Of a stretch of DNA of 32,619 nt, positions 24,002 to 31,771 are shown piece after piece; positions within the stretch are counted from its first letter, which is position 1; every line of letters starts with the position of its first letter. The stretch comes from Brevibacterium renqingii (GTDB taxonomy: Bacteria > Actinomycetota > Actinomycetes > Actinomycetales > Brevibacteriaceae): NCBI RefSeq assembly GCF_017808105.1, contig NZ_JADBHF010000020.1, forward strand, positions 1-32,619, written 5' to 3'. Position numbers and translations under genes: made by a program. The notes under the pieces were generated by a model that worked only from the letters and a program-made list of their open reading frames with translations, was not told the DNA's origin and ran no database searches.

Positions 24002-24320
24002 ATGACAGACGGACCTCATCGAGTAAATGCTCATTGGATAAGTGCGGAAGCGAACCAGCGTCGACCTCCTCCTGGCGGGTCAGCCGAGCGGTTGGGCTAG
24101 CGAGGTCTTCCTGGTTGCAATTCCCGACCGCGGCGTTCGTGGATGTCCGCGTCCAGGGCATCGGCGTTCTCCTGAAGCTTAATCAGCGCCTTGCCATCGT
24201 GACCGACAGACCTGAATTGGCGGAGGTTGACATGTCGGCGTTGGCGCTCTGCGAGGTGTGTCTTCAGTCCGTCCAGCCCGTTCCACCGCCTCTGGCAGTT
24301 CACACTGCGCGCCCCCGGCC
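24002..24320 (-). other. Degraded coding stretch between XRE remnant and kinase
   Basis: No intact gene. On the minus strand, several frames carry protein-like pieces in succession: one contains KRVEFRFSPRSDAWLVATL (about 24407-24351), another YRLIAAEAGGAQCELPEAVE, and the last KALIKLQENADALDADIHER, ending at a stop at 24097-24099. This pattern fits a gene with several frameshifts, perhaps the end of the XRE gene or a separate short gene. The evidence is reading quality only. Confidence 0.3.
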
Positions 24321-25021
24321 TCAGCGGCGATGAGCCGGTACGACCCACCGCCAGCGTGGCCACGAGCCAGGCGTCAGAGCGCGGACTAAATCGGAATTCC
24401 ACCCGTTTGCCCACACATAGGGCCGTTTGCCTTGAGCGAGGCGATTCAGCCGACGTTCGATGAGCGCCTGAGCCTGATCGCATTGCCCCAGAAGCCAATC
24501 GCCCTCTTCGACACGCTCGTGCAGGGCGATGACGGGCCCGGCGTCGGCCTCTTGAAGGGCAAGTTCACCGATGTCGGCCAGCTCGGCCGCAGCGGCTTCC
24601 TGCTGCTCTTGGTGGTGGATGCGCCGCAGCTCGACCCGGCAGGCCCGCTCACGCCAGTGAGCCAGACGGGACCCGTGATCGAGAGACGTTCGGCCTTCCA
24701 TCCAGCCTCGCAGCTGAGCCCCGACGACGTCTTCGGGGAAAGCGTTGGCGATCGGACCCTCGCCGGGGTCGGGCAGATCGATGGGCACGTGCGACAGGAG
24801 GACGACCGGCGTGGTGCTCAGAGAGCCACCGCCAAGGCGACGAGGTCGTCGACCGTGGCCGAATCCACTCCGGCTTCGACGGCTCGGATGTCAGCAGAGG
24901 ACATCCGGTGGCCCAGGCCCTGGATCGTCTCTGGCAGCTCGTCGACGGTGTGCTCAGCCGCCTCACGATGGTCAGCGACGGCAGCGGAGACGGCGAGCGA
25001 GGTCGGAGCGAGAGTCGGCAT
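24321..25021 (-). pseudogene. Frameshifted XRE-type helix-turn-helix regulator
   Basis: The first frame (25021-24818) begins MPTLAPTSLAVSAAVADHRE and has SSADIRAVEAGVDSATVDDL followed by VALAVAL, the end of an XRE/Cro-type helix-turn-helix as in many actinobacterial regulators. It stops at TGA 24818-24820. The frame that continues the sense sequence (STTPVVLLSHVPIDLPDPGE onward, to 24321) contains MEGRTSLDHGSRLAHWRERA and a long acidic coiled-coil region. Removing one CT from the (AG)3 run at 24820-24825 (plus strand) rejoins both frames, so a 2-bp slippage insertion is the likely cause. The HTH itself looks degenerate at its start. The gene's ATG shares a base with the stop of the 52-aa ORF upstream (TGATG). 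Confidence 0.55.
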
Positions 25022-25179
25022 CACACCCCAGTGTAAAAGTACCGCCGATTGAGCTCGCTGCGAGTGATGGACTCCGGTGCTGCGGACATCACCTCGGCCC
25101 GGCGCTCCTTCATCTGCTCAGCCGCAGCCAGCGCCAACCGTGCGCACGAGATCATTCGTTCGAAGACCCACGAAGTCAT
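25021..25179 (-). CDS. 52-aa ORF coupled to the XRE gene
   Basis: A short open frame, starting MTSWVFERMISCARLALAAA and ending SITRSELNRRYFYTGV. It is helical with a clean basic/acidic pattern, and its stop overlaps the XRE start as TGATG. Translational coupling and protein-like composition suggest it was or is a real gene; no good ribosome site precedes the ATG at 25179, and the frame remains open a little further upstream (RLGYRAR), so it may be the end of a truncated gene. I do not recognise the family. Confidence 0.45.
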   Translation of the reverse strand: MTSWVFERMISCARLALAAAEQMKERRAEVMSAAPESITRSELNRRYFYTGV

Positions 25180-25715
25180 CCGCGCTCGATACCCGAGCCT
25201 GGCCGGGGCAGTTGCAAAACGACGGAACTCGAGTTACGCCATGGGCGGCGGCCGTCCGCTCTATATTGGTCGATCACGCTGGTTCTAGCAGGTGATCCCG
25301 GCTTACGGTCGGACTTTCAGCGCTGGTCCGACCGTAAGCCGGGTTGGATCGGGATACGCACTAAAGCGACAATGCGATTCCTCGTCGGCTGTCTCCATGT
25401 GGAATCCTACGACGTCTCGTTCGAAATGGTCGAACACATTGGGACGAGCGGTCTCGTTCGCATCAGTTCCCAGAGACCTTCCAGCTCCCTGCCGAGCCTT
25501 TCAACAGGTGGTGATTTGCTGTCGCGCAACCTCTTAAAGGCAATGCGACCATAGCTCACTGAGCACGAAAGCCAGCAGAATCTCGTTCAGAAGTTTCGCT
25601 TCGGCAATGACGGTAGATCCGGAAGAAATTCCGACCAGGAACCAAGCTGTCGATTTAGAAAATCTAAACGCAGTCTTCAACAATCATCGATCGCAAACAG
25701 GCAGACCCTAGTGAC
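25180..25715. other. Intergenic region before the ABC operon
   Basis: Contains the long hairpin at 25297-25343. An ORF at 25371-25553 (starting MRFLVGCLHVESYDVS) has a piece vaguely like an AraC ligand-binding region (SYDVSFEMVEHIGTSGLVRI) but no ribosome site or HTH, so I regard it as a remnant or chance. No other gene is evident. Confidence 0.3.
25297..25343. terminator. Perfect 18-bp inverted repeat with 11-nt loop
   Basis: The arm at 25297-25314 (starting CCCGGCTTACGG) is an exact reverse complement of 25326-25343 (ending CCGTAAGCCGGG). The loop is TTTCAGCGCTG. It lies between divergent transcription units and has no T-tract. A hairpin this long and perfect is a strong structure in DNA or RNA. 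It could be a terminator, a protein-binding site or a mobile-element relic. Confidence 0.6.
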
Positions 25716-25730
25716 TTGCCTCACAGGCAA
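25716..25730. promoter_or_regulatory. Inverted repeat TTGCCT-CAC-AGGCAA
   Basis: A perfect 6-bp inverted repeat with a 3-nt centre, located 2 bp before a second palindrome and about 55 nt upstream of the substrate-binding-protein start. TTGCCT could also serve as part of a -35 element. Probably part of the operon's control region. Confidence 0.4.
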
Positions 25731-25732
25731 TG

Positions 25733-25751
25733 ATAGTTTCAGTGAAACTAT
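25733..25751. promoter_or_regulatory. Perfect 19-bp palindrome, candidate operator
   Basis: ATAGTTTCA-G-TGAAACTAT is fully symmetric and overlaps the TATAAA (25749-25754) that could serve as the -10 region. It is ideally placed for a dimeric repressor controlling the ABC/oxidase operon. A related half-site, TGATAGCTTC at 31751-31760, lies just upstream of the TetR gene, making TetR a candidate binder. Confidence 0.5.
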
Positions 25752-25785
25752 AAATAAGAGTAGTCAACGCAAAGGTGCGGACAAC

Positions 25786-26730
25786 ATGAAACAGAAGATG
25801 CTCTCTCGATCCCGCGTGCGCCTCATCGGAGCTATCGCTCTGGTGGGAGCGATTCTTAGTACCAGCGCCTGCAATGCTGATGAGCAGACCGACTCAGAAG
25901 GCGGCGGCATCGAAGCCTCCCGACAGGTCGTTGAGAGCATCGAAAAGGATAATTCACTCGCCGAGCGCCTGCCAGATGAGTACACCGATTCGATGAAGAT
26001 CGGGATGACTTTCACTTTCCCGCCGATGCGATATATGGACGGCGACAAGAGAGTCGGTGCCGAATATGACTTGGCCGAGGCAGTCACTCGAAAACTGGGT
26101 ACTGAGATGGACGTGAAGGAAGTCTCTTTCGACGGCCTGATCCCTGCCCTCAAGGCCAAGAGGATCGACCTCGCTGTCGAATCGTTCGCTGACCTTCCCG
26201 AGCGCAGGAAAGAGGTGGCCTTCATTGACTACTATCGCTCCGCCACCTCGCTCGAGGTGAAGAAGGGCAACCCGCTCAAGATCGAAGGTCTCGACGATAT
26301 GTGCGGACATAGCATTGCACTGCAGCAAGGCGTCGAATCCGTCGAGCGAGCTAAGACTCAGAACAAACAGTGCAAGAAGGACGGCGAAAAGCCGATCGAC
26401 ATCAAGCTCTACGAGAGCAGCAACGATGCCACACTGGCGGTCGTCAATGGACGAGCAGACGCGACGGGAAATGACTATCCTGCCGCTCTCTACGAGGCGA
26501 AGACCGTCCAGGGCGGGGACGCACTGGAAGTCGTTGACAAACCGATCTCCTCTGATTACTTCTATGGCATCGGTGTGCGCAAAGACGAGGATGAGCTGCA
26601 GAAGGTCCTGCGCGACACAGTCCAGTCGCTCATGGACTCCGGGGACTACTCCAAGATCCTCAAGGCCTATGACCTCGATAAGGGGATCATCGAGAAGTCA
26701 GGCATCAACGACGGCCCGGCCAAGGAATAA
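25786..26730 (+). CDS. Amino-acid ABC transporter substrate-binding lipoprotein
   Basis: A 314-aa receptor of the polar amino-acid family (SBP_bac_3). It has a basic N-terminus, a hydrophobic segment and a lipobox-like TSAC with Cys29. The mature part starts with a helix and then KIGMTFTFPPMRYMDGDKRV, GAEYDLAEAVTRKLG and FDGLIPALKAKRIDLAV, the typical order of this family. SVE-FADLPERRKEVAFIDYY is the conserved binding-loop region. The ATG at 25786 has AAAGGTG 8 nt upstream; the longer frame from 25711 runs through the operator and is rejected. It is first of an operon with permease and ATPase. Substrate probably an amino acid or betaine that the following flavoenzymes oxidise. Confidence 0.9.
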   Translation: MKQKMLSRSRVRLIGAIALVGAILSTSACNADEQTDSEGGGIEASRQVVESIEKDNSLAERLPDEYTDSMKIGMTFTFPPMRYMDGDKRVGAEYDLAEAVTRKLGTEMDVKEVSFDGLIPALKAKRIDLAVESFADLPERRKEVAFIDYYRSATSLEVKKGNPLKIEGLDDMCGHSIALQQGVESVERAKTQNKQCKKDGEKPIDIKLYESSNDATLAVVNGRADATGNDYPAALYEAKTVQGGDALEVVDKPISSDYFYGIGVRKDEDELQKVLRDTVQSLMDSGDYSKILKAYDLDKGIIEKSGINDGPAKE

Positions 26731-26733
26731 CCG

Positions 26734-27567
26734 ATGACTGCTGAAAGCACATCTACCTATCCAAACGACTGGACGATCAAGTACCACCGCCAGTTCAACC
26801 TGCGCAGAACACTTGTCGGCATACTTGGAATCGCCGTAGTCGCCTACATCGTCTTTCTCTTCGCAACAGGCAACCTTCAGTGGAGCAAGACCCTGGCCTA
26901 TCTGTTCGACTACCGCATTCTCACAGGAGTCGGATATACCCTCCTGTATTCCGTTCTCGCGATGGTGATCGGAATCGCAGGCGGATCCCTGCTCGCGATA
27001 GGCATGATGTCGCGCAACATCGTGTGGAACACTCTATCGAAAGGCTACGTCGCACTCTTCCGAGCTCTGCCGTTGATCATCCTCTTGCTGATCTTCTACA
27101 ACATCGCCATCTTCCTGCCGTACATCGGGTTCGGACCGTTCCAACTGAACGTCAACTCCGTCGTCACACCGTTCCTTGCAGCGGTCCTGGGTCTGGCACT
27201 CCATGAAGCCGCCTACATGGCAGAAATCGTGCGCGCCGGAGTCAACGGGGTCAATCGCGGACAGTCACAGGCGGCAGAAGCGATCGGTATGACGTATTGG
27301 CAGTCCTTGCGTTCAGTCGTCTTCCCACAAGCGACACGGCTAATTGTGCCTCCGACTGCCAACCAGTTCATTTCCATGCTGAAGAACACTTCCCTGGTGG
27401 TGGTCATTGCCGGCAACGATCTGCTGACTGTGACAAAGGAGCTCTACTCGAACAATTTCCTCACAATAGAGCTTCTGTTCGTCGCAGCCATTTGGTACCT
27501 GGTCATGGTGCTCATCTTCGGTTGGCTGGCACACCTCATCGAACTGCGATTCAACAGAGGGGCATGA
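26734..27567 (+). CDS. Amino-acid ABC transporter permease (HisM/GlnP family)
   Basis: A 277-aa membrane permease. After a long N-terminal helix and LTGVGYTLLYSVLAMVIGI (family start of the permease fold), it has FRALPLIILLLIFYN and the EAA loop EIVRAGVNGVNRGQSQAAEA followed by IGMTYWQSLRSVVFPQA, which contacts the ATPase. About 5 transmembrane helices are visible. It follows the receptor after 3 bp and overlaps the ATPase gene by 4 bp (ATGA). A single permease gene implies a homodimer. Confidence 0.93.
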   Translation: MTAESTSTYPNDWTIKYHRQFNLRRTLVGILGIAVVAYIVFLFATGNLQWSKTLAYLFDYRILTGVGYTLLYSVLAMVIGIAGGSLLAIGMMSRNIVWNTLSKGYVALFRALPLIILLLIFYNIAIFLPYIGFGPFQLNVNSVVTPFLAAVLGLALHEAAYMAEIVRAGVNGVNRGQSQAAEAIGMTYWQSLRSVVFPQATRLIVPPTANQFISMLKNTSLVVVIAGNDLLTVTKELYSNNFLTIELLFVAAIWYLVMVLIFGWLAHLIELRFNRGA

Positions 27568-28358
27568 AGATGACAGACCAAATGATGAAGAGTCACTTCC
27601 TCCGCGTCGAGCATCTCGATAAATGGTACGACGACTTCCAGGTTCTCTCCGATGTGTCGATTGACATCGACCAAGGCGAAGTCATCTGTATTATCGGGCC
27701 CTCAGGATCCGGGAAGTCATCTTTATTGAGGTGCGTGAACAATCTCGAGAAGATCGATGGTGGTCGTATCTACCTTGAGGACGAACTCATCGGCATGGCT
27801 CCCTATAAAGACGGGTTCGTCAGGCTCGATGGTCCAGTAGCAGCCGGACAACGGCAGAAGTTCGGATTCGTCTTTCAGCAGTTTCAGCTGTTCCCCCATA
27901 TGACTGTGCTGGAAAACGTCACGGTCGGCCCCATCCGGGTGAAAGGCGAGAGCCGCGCCGCTGCTGAGAAGCGAGGCCGGGATCTGCTCGATAAAGTCGG
28001 CCTTGCAGATCGCGCGACGTCCTACCCTTCCGGCATCTCCGGGGGCCAGCAGCAGCGAGTCGCAATTGCACGAGCATTGGCGATGGACCCTCAGGTGCTG
28101 CTCTTCGATGAGCCGACCTCGGCACTTGACCCGGAATTAGTCGGTGAGGTGCTCAAGACGATCAAAGACCTTGCACATGCTGGCTACACGATGCTTGTCG
28201 TGACACACCAGTTGGAGTTCGCTCAGAAGGTGGCTGACCGTGTCGTCTTCTTCGACCACGGAAAGATTGTCGAAAGCGGGCCTCCGGAGACAGTACTGAA
28301 AAGTCCTCAGGATCCGCGTACCCAAGCTTTCATATCCGCTATCCAGACGGAGGTCTGA
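27564..28358 (+). CDS. Amino-acid ABC transporter ATP-binding protein
   Basis: A 264-aa ATPase with all ABC motifs: Walker A IGPSGSGKSSLLR, Q-loop FVFQQFQLFPHMTVLENV, signature ISGGQQQRVAIARALA, Walker B VLLFDEPTSALDP, and switch His in LVVTHQLEFA. This matches GlnQ/HisP. Relative to GlnQ it has a short insertion between the strands before the Q-loop (MAPYKDGFVRLDGPVAAG), which some family members share. The ATG at 27564 overlaps the permease stop; a second ATG at 27570 is also possible. It is followed after 4 bp by the FAD dehydrogenase, so transporter and enzyme are co-transcribed. Confidence 0.94.
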   Translation: MKMTDQMMKSHFLRVEHLDKWYDDFQVLSDVSIDIDQGEVICIIGPSGSGKSSLLRCVNNLEKIDGGRIYLEDELIGMAPYKDGFVRLDGPVAAGQRQKFGFVFQQFQLFPHMTVLENVTVGPIRVKGESRAAAEKRGRDLLDKVGLADRATSYPSGISGGQQQRVAIARALAMDPQVLLFDEPTSALDPELVGEVLKTIKDLAHAGYTMLVVTHQLEFAQKVADRVVFFDHGKIVESGPPETVLKSPQDPRTQAFISAIQTEV

Positions 28359-28362
28359 CTTC

Positions 28363-29598
28363 ATGAAAGCCATTGTCATCGGCGCTGGATTGATCGGCCT
28401 GACGACGGCCTTTGAATTGTCTAAGGCAGGAATCGAAGTTGAAGTCGTCGAACGTTCGGTCGTCGGTTCCGGAGCTTCCAGGGGGAATGCCGGGGAGATC
28501 TGCCCCGAGCAGGCGACCCCGGTTGCCAAGCTCGCTCTGATTGTCTCTGCACTGTCGCAGGCATATCGCAAGGACAGTGCTCTCCATGTCAACGTGGGAA
28601 CACTTCCGGGCTATCTCCCTTTTCTTCTTCGCGTAGCTCGCAACTCATTGCCGCGAAGATACTCCGAGAACCAGTCGGCGCTTGCCGAGATTCAAGACCT
28701 CGCAATGAGCGCCTTCCTAGAGCTTGCCGAGGAAGTCGGCTTGGAAGCGTCCAGCGATGGATACTTAAGCGTGTTTGCAGACGAACAGTCCGCTCGCGAG
28801 GGTCGGCAGTCGACTCTCAAGCGGACTTCAGGCAGCGGCATTCCACACACTGTCTCGGAAGTTCTCGGCCCAAGAGATCTCGTTGAGATCGAACCATCGT
28901 TGAACGCACATGGATACGGATTCCTGGACGAAGGCAGCTACTACACCAACCCGATCAATTACGTCGAAGCTCTTCATCAGCACCTGCTTGAGGCAGGAGT
29001 CTCCATTCACGAAGGCGTGACTGTCACTTCAGTGACCGATTTCGAAGGTAGACAGAGAGTCAGAGCCAGCAACGCGCACTTCGATGCAGATGCCGTCGTC
29101 GTAGCCGCTGGGGTCGGCACCGCCGACATCGCGTCTGCTTCCGGCAAGCCTGTGCCGATCAGACCTGGCAAGGGCTACAGTTTCACAATCGACGTGCCCC
29201 ACCCAACCAGCCACATCTTCAAGTTCGACTCAGCACATGTCGCTGGCATGCCCTTGGCCGGCAACTCTTTGCGAATCGCTGGGACGATGGAATTCGACAG
29301 CGACGCACACCGGTTCAACTCGGATCGCATCAAACAGATCGTCGCGGCGGTGGCTCCATACCTCCCCGAAGAAGCCCTGCGAAACCGCTATAACGAATGG
29401 GTGGGCGCTCGACCGCTGACTCCTGACGGTCTTCCGATCATCAGCAAACTTCCCAGCCTGCAGAACACCTATGTGGCCTCTGGCCACAACATGCTCGGTC
29501 TGATGCTCTCGCCCTTCACCGCGCGAGCAGTCCGCGACATGGTGCTGGGGCATTCGACTTCTTCTGCACGCCGCTTTTCAGCTTCACGGAGGTTCTGA
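28363..29598 (+). CDS. FAD-dependent D-amino-acid dehydrogenase-like oxidoreductase
   Basis: A 411-aa DAO-family flavoenzyme most like the small D-amino-acid dehydrogenase DadA. It has an N-terminal dinucleotide motif VIGAGLIGLTTAFELSKAG, the VERSVVGSGASRGNAGEICP segment typical of DadA (GaS.aNaG), and the C-terminal GARPLTPDGLPIISKLP followed by ASGHNMLGLMLSP, which binds FAD. It probably oxidises an amino acid or secondary amine at the membrane, passing electrons to the respiratory chain. The start lies 4 bp after the ATPase stop. Which amino acid cannot be said. Confidence 0.88.
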   Translation: MKAIVIGAGLIGLTTAFELSKAGIEVEVVERSVVGSGASRGNAGEICPEQATPVAKLALIVSALSQAYRKDSALHVNVGTLPGYLPFLLRVARNSLPRRYSENQSALAEIQDLAMSAFLELAEEVGLEASSDGYLSVFADEQSAREGRQSTLKRTSGSGIPHTVSEVLGPRDLVEIEPSLNAHGYGFLDEGSYYTNPINYVEALHQHLLEAGVSIHEGVTVTSVTDFEGRQRVRASNAHFDADAVVVAAGVGTADIASASGKPVPIRPGKGYSFTIDVPHPTSHIFKFDSAHVAGMPLAGNSLRIAGTMEFDSDAHRFNSDRIKQIVAAVAPYLPEEALRNRYNEWVGARPLTPDGLPIISKLPSLQNTYVASGHNMLGLMLSPFTARAVRDMVLGHSTSSARRFSASRRF

Positions 29599-29651
29599 AC
29601 TCTCCTTCGAAGCTCAGCATCCGAACGTTTCAGCCACACAGAAAGCAGCAG

Positions 29652-30812
29652 GTGGGCAAGTTGACTCATAAGGCCGACGTCATCGTGGTCGGAGTAGGCG
29701 CGTTCGGCAGCGCTGTGGCGTGGAGGCTCGCGGCCAGAGGCATGGATGTGATTGCCCTGGACCAAGAGTCGATTCCCAATGACAAGGGCTCGTCCCATGG
29801 CCAAACTCGAATTTTTCGCGCTCTGTCCCAGAACCACGTCGACTTATTCCCCCTCGCTATGCTGTCCAAGCAACTATGGCGAGAGCTGCAAGATGCCACT
29901 AAGCAACGTCTATTCGAGGCTTCAGGCGCTCTGATTATCGGCGAAAACGGGCGCGGTCGAATTGCCAATGCTTTGGAGGTCGCCAGACGCTTTGGTATAG
30001 AGCCGCAGGTCCTCAGCTCTGGCGAATTACGTCGGCAGTATCCGGCCTTCAGCAACGTGTCGGACGACGAAGTTGCCCTTGTCGATCCAGAGGGTGGGCT
30101 GTTGTTCACAGAGGAATGTGTGGAGGCTGCAGTTTCTCAAGCTCGTAGCTACGGAGCCCAGATTCGCGAGAATATTGAGGTTCACGGCCATCGCGAAGAT
30201 GGAGATGACGTGGTGGTCCGAACCTCAGAAGGTGACTTTCGAGCCCAGCAAGTCGTTTATGCGACTGGTGCCTGGACTGCAAAGCTGTTTCCTCAGCTGA
30301 ATCTCGATCCGCTGCGCATACCACAGTGCTGGTTCAGTACCGAAGGTTCTGAGCACGAGTCACCGACCCTAAGCGATATTCCGCCGTTCCAACGTGATCT
30401 GAACTCGACTGACAGCTTGTGGGGCCATGGGGCTGCAGCACCAGGATGGTTCACCAAGATCGGCACACATGGGCACCCCACTCGCAACAGAAGTGTTGAC
30501 ACTGACAATATCGACAGAACCGTTCACGACGACGATGTCGAGTATCTTTCAAGCTTGGTTGGCACCTCATTCGACAACTTGAGCTCCACTCCGGTCGAAT
30601 CTAGTATCTGTCTGCTAACAATGACCTGCGATGAGCAATTCGTCGTGGGCAGAATGCGCGATTCTAAAGTTTTCGTCGCCAGTGGAGGATCTGGTCAAGG
30701 CTTCAAGCATGCAACAGGCGTCGGCGAGGTGATAGCTGATCTCTGCCAAGGTGTGGAACCGTCCATCGATTACACGTTCATGTCGCCGGATCGGATTTTG
30801 AGCCAGCGATGA
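29652..30812 (+). CDS. Monomeric sarcosine oxidase / N-methyltryptophan oxidase-like enzyme
   Basis: A 386-aa FAD amine oxidase of the MSOX/SolA group, which oxidatively demethylates N-methyl amino acids. It has GVGAFGSAVAWRLAARG (residues 14-30) for FAD, GSSHGQTRIFRAL (47-58) matching the MSOX GSHHGDTRI region, KIGTHG (Lys269) matching the oxygen-activating lysine of MSOX, and SICLLTMTCDEQFVVG, where Cys320 aligns with the Cys that holds FAD covalently. The family normally has Pro-Asp-Glu here; this protein has Cys-Asp-Glu. The C-terminal SGGSGQGFKHATGVGEV is also family-typical. The GTG at 29652 follows AGCAGG. It is downstream of the DadA-like gene after 53 bp, same strand. Confidence 0.87.
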   Translation: MGKLTHKADVIVVGVGAFGSAVAWRLAARGMDVIALDQESIPNDKGSSHGQTRIFRALSQNHVDLFPLAMLSKQLWRELQDATKQRLFEASGALIIGENGRGRIANALEVARRFGIEPQVLSSGELRRQYPAFSNVSDDEVALVDPEGGLLFTEECVEAAVSQARSYGAQIRENIEVHGHREDGDDVVVRTSEGDFRAQQVVYATGAWTAKLFPQLNLDPLRIPQCWFSTEGSEHESPTLSDIPPFQRDLNSTDSLWGHGAAAPGWFTKIGTHGHPTRNRSVDTDNIDRTVHDDDVEYLSSLVGTSFDNLSSTPVESSICLLTMTCDEQFVVGRMRDSKVFVASGGSGQGFKHATGVGEVIADLCQGVEPSIDYTFMSPDRILSQR

Positions 30813-31070
30813 TTCGCACATCATAGTGGACTTCGACGCAACCTGGGTGTGCTGCAAGGACGAAGACTGGAGACCACCTCGAGTTGGCGAGCCACGCATA
30901 ATGCCGACGGAAGCAATCGAGGAGTTTGTACCATTCGGCTCTGCTGGCGCTCGTTGCTGAGCTGAACCTACCGTCTCGTCGCAAACTTCTGAACCAATCT
31001 TGCCAAAAGGCACTGTCGGCGCTGACGTGATAAGACCTCTTCTCAGCTGTCGACTAGATCGCGACGATTC
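30813..31070. other. Intergenic gap with a short ORF
   Basis: 258 bp between the convergent oxidase and TetR genes. A 44-codon frame at 30826-30960 (GTG start, beginning VDFDATWVCCKDEDWRPP) reads protein-like and contains a Cys-Cys pair, but no ribosome site or relative is known to me. No terminator hairpin was seen. Confidence 0.25.
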
Positions 31071-31679
31071 TTAGTTTAAGTACTGGGCAATATAGGCATG
31101 TGAGGCGACCTTCATCTGTCTGATAATTTTCTCGTCCCGATAGCCCGGACGATAGAACGCCAGTTCCATTCCTTTATCTAGAATTCCAAGGTACATATGG
31201 ACTACAGCCAACGGGTTGGGGGCCATGCTAGCCAATACAGTTTCCGATAGCCCTGAAAGCAAGTATTCGGCCATACGCAGGTCATGGTCACGGTTGGTCT
31301 CCGCGATCTCCCCTGTCAAGGTCGATGTGTACATCAGGGTTCTATAAGCTAGCGTCGGATCGTCCGCGAAGTCGACCATTACGTCGATCCCGGCTTCGGC
31401 CCTCTGCTCCCAATCAGGCCCATCCAGCCGATAGTCCACGGCAATGAGACGGCGATCGAGCTCGTTGAGCTCTTCTGCGACCAGCACGTTGAGCAGCCCC
31501 TCCCGATTAGAGAAGAACCGATATACAACTCCCACCGAGACGTCAGACTCTGCGGCAATACGTGTAGTTGTTGCGGCTTCTGGGCCTTCCGTCGAGATGA
31601 TTTGCTGGGCGACTCTGAGTATCCTCGCAAGTTTTGCTTCGCTGCGGGCCTGGACGGGAGAATTTCGAATGATACTCAT
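31071..31679 (-). CDS. TetR-family transcriptional regulator
   Basis: A 202-aa regulator. The N-terminal DNA-binding domain is seen as KLARILRVAQQIISTEG, then TTTRIAAESDVSVGVVYRFF and SNREGLLNVLV, the canonical TetR helix-turn-helix. The C-terminal helical domain, which would hold the ligand pocket, is variable. It lies between the amine-oxidase gene (convergent) and the aminotransferase gene (upstream, same strand, 92 bp away) and is the likely local repressor. The half-palindrome at 31751-31760 before its start resembles the operator at 25733-25751. Confidence 0.9.
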   Translation of the reverse strand: MSIIRNSPVQARSEAKLARILRVAQQIISTEGPEAATTTRIAAESDVSVGVVYRFFSNREGLLNVLVAEELNELDRRLIAVDYRLDGPDWEQRAEAGIDVMVDFADDPTLAYRTLMYTSTLTGEIAETNRDHDLRMAEYLLSGLSETVLASMAPNPLAVVHMYLGILDKGMELAFYRPGYRDEKIIRQMKVASHAYIAQYLN

Positions 31680-31771
31680 CTCGCCGCCCAGCCCCCTCCG
31701 CGAACGTGTATTGCCCTAGTCGATCCTCTAAGGCACCATGTCCCTACTGATGATAGCTTCTGATTCGGCTC

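Noticed and set aside
24745..25554. Long plus-strand open frame of 269 codons
   Set aside because: Opposite the XRE remnant and through the hairpin. Composition is low-complexity and there is no ribosome site.
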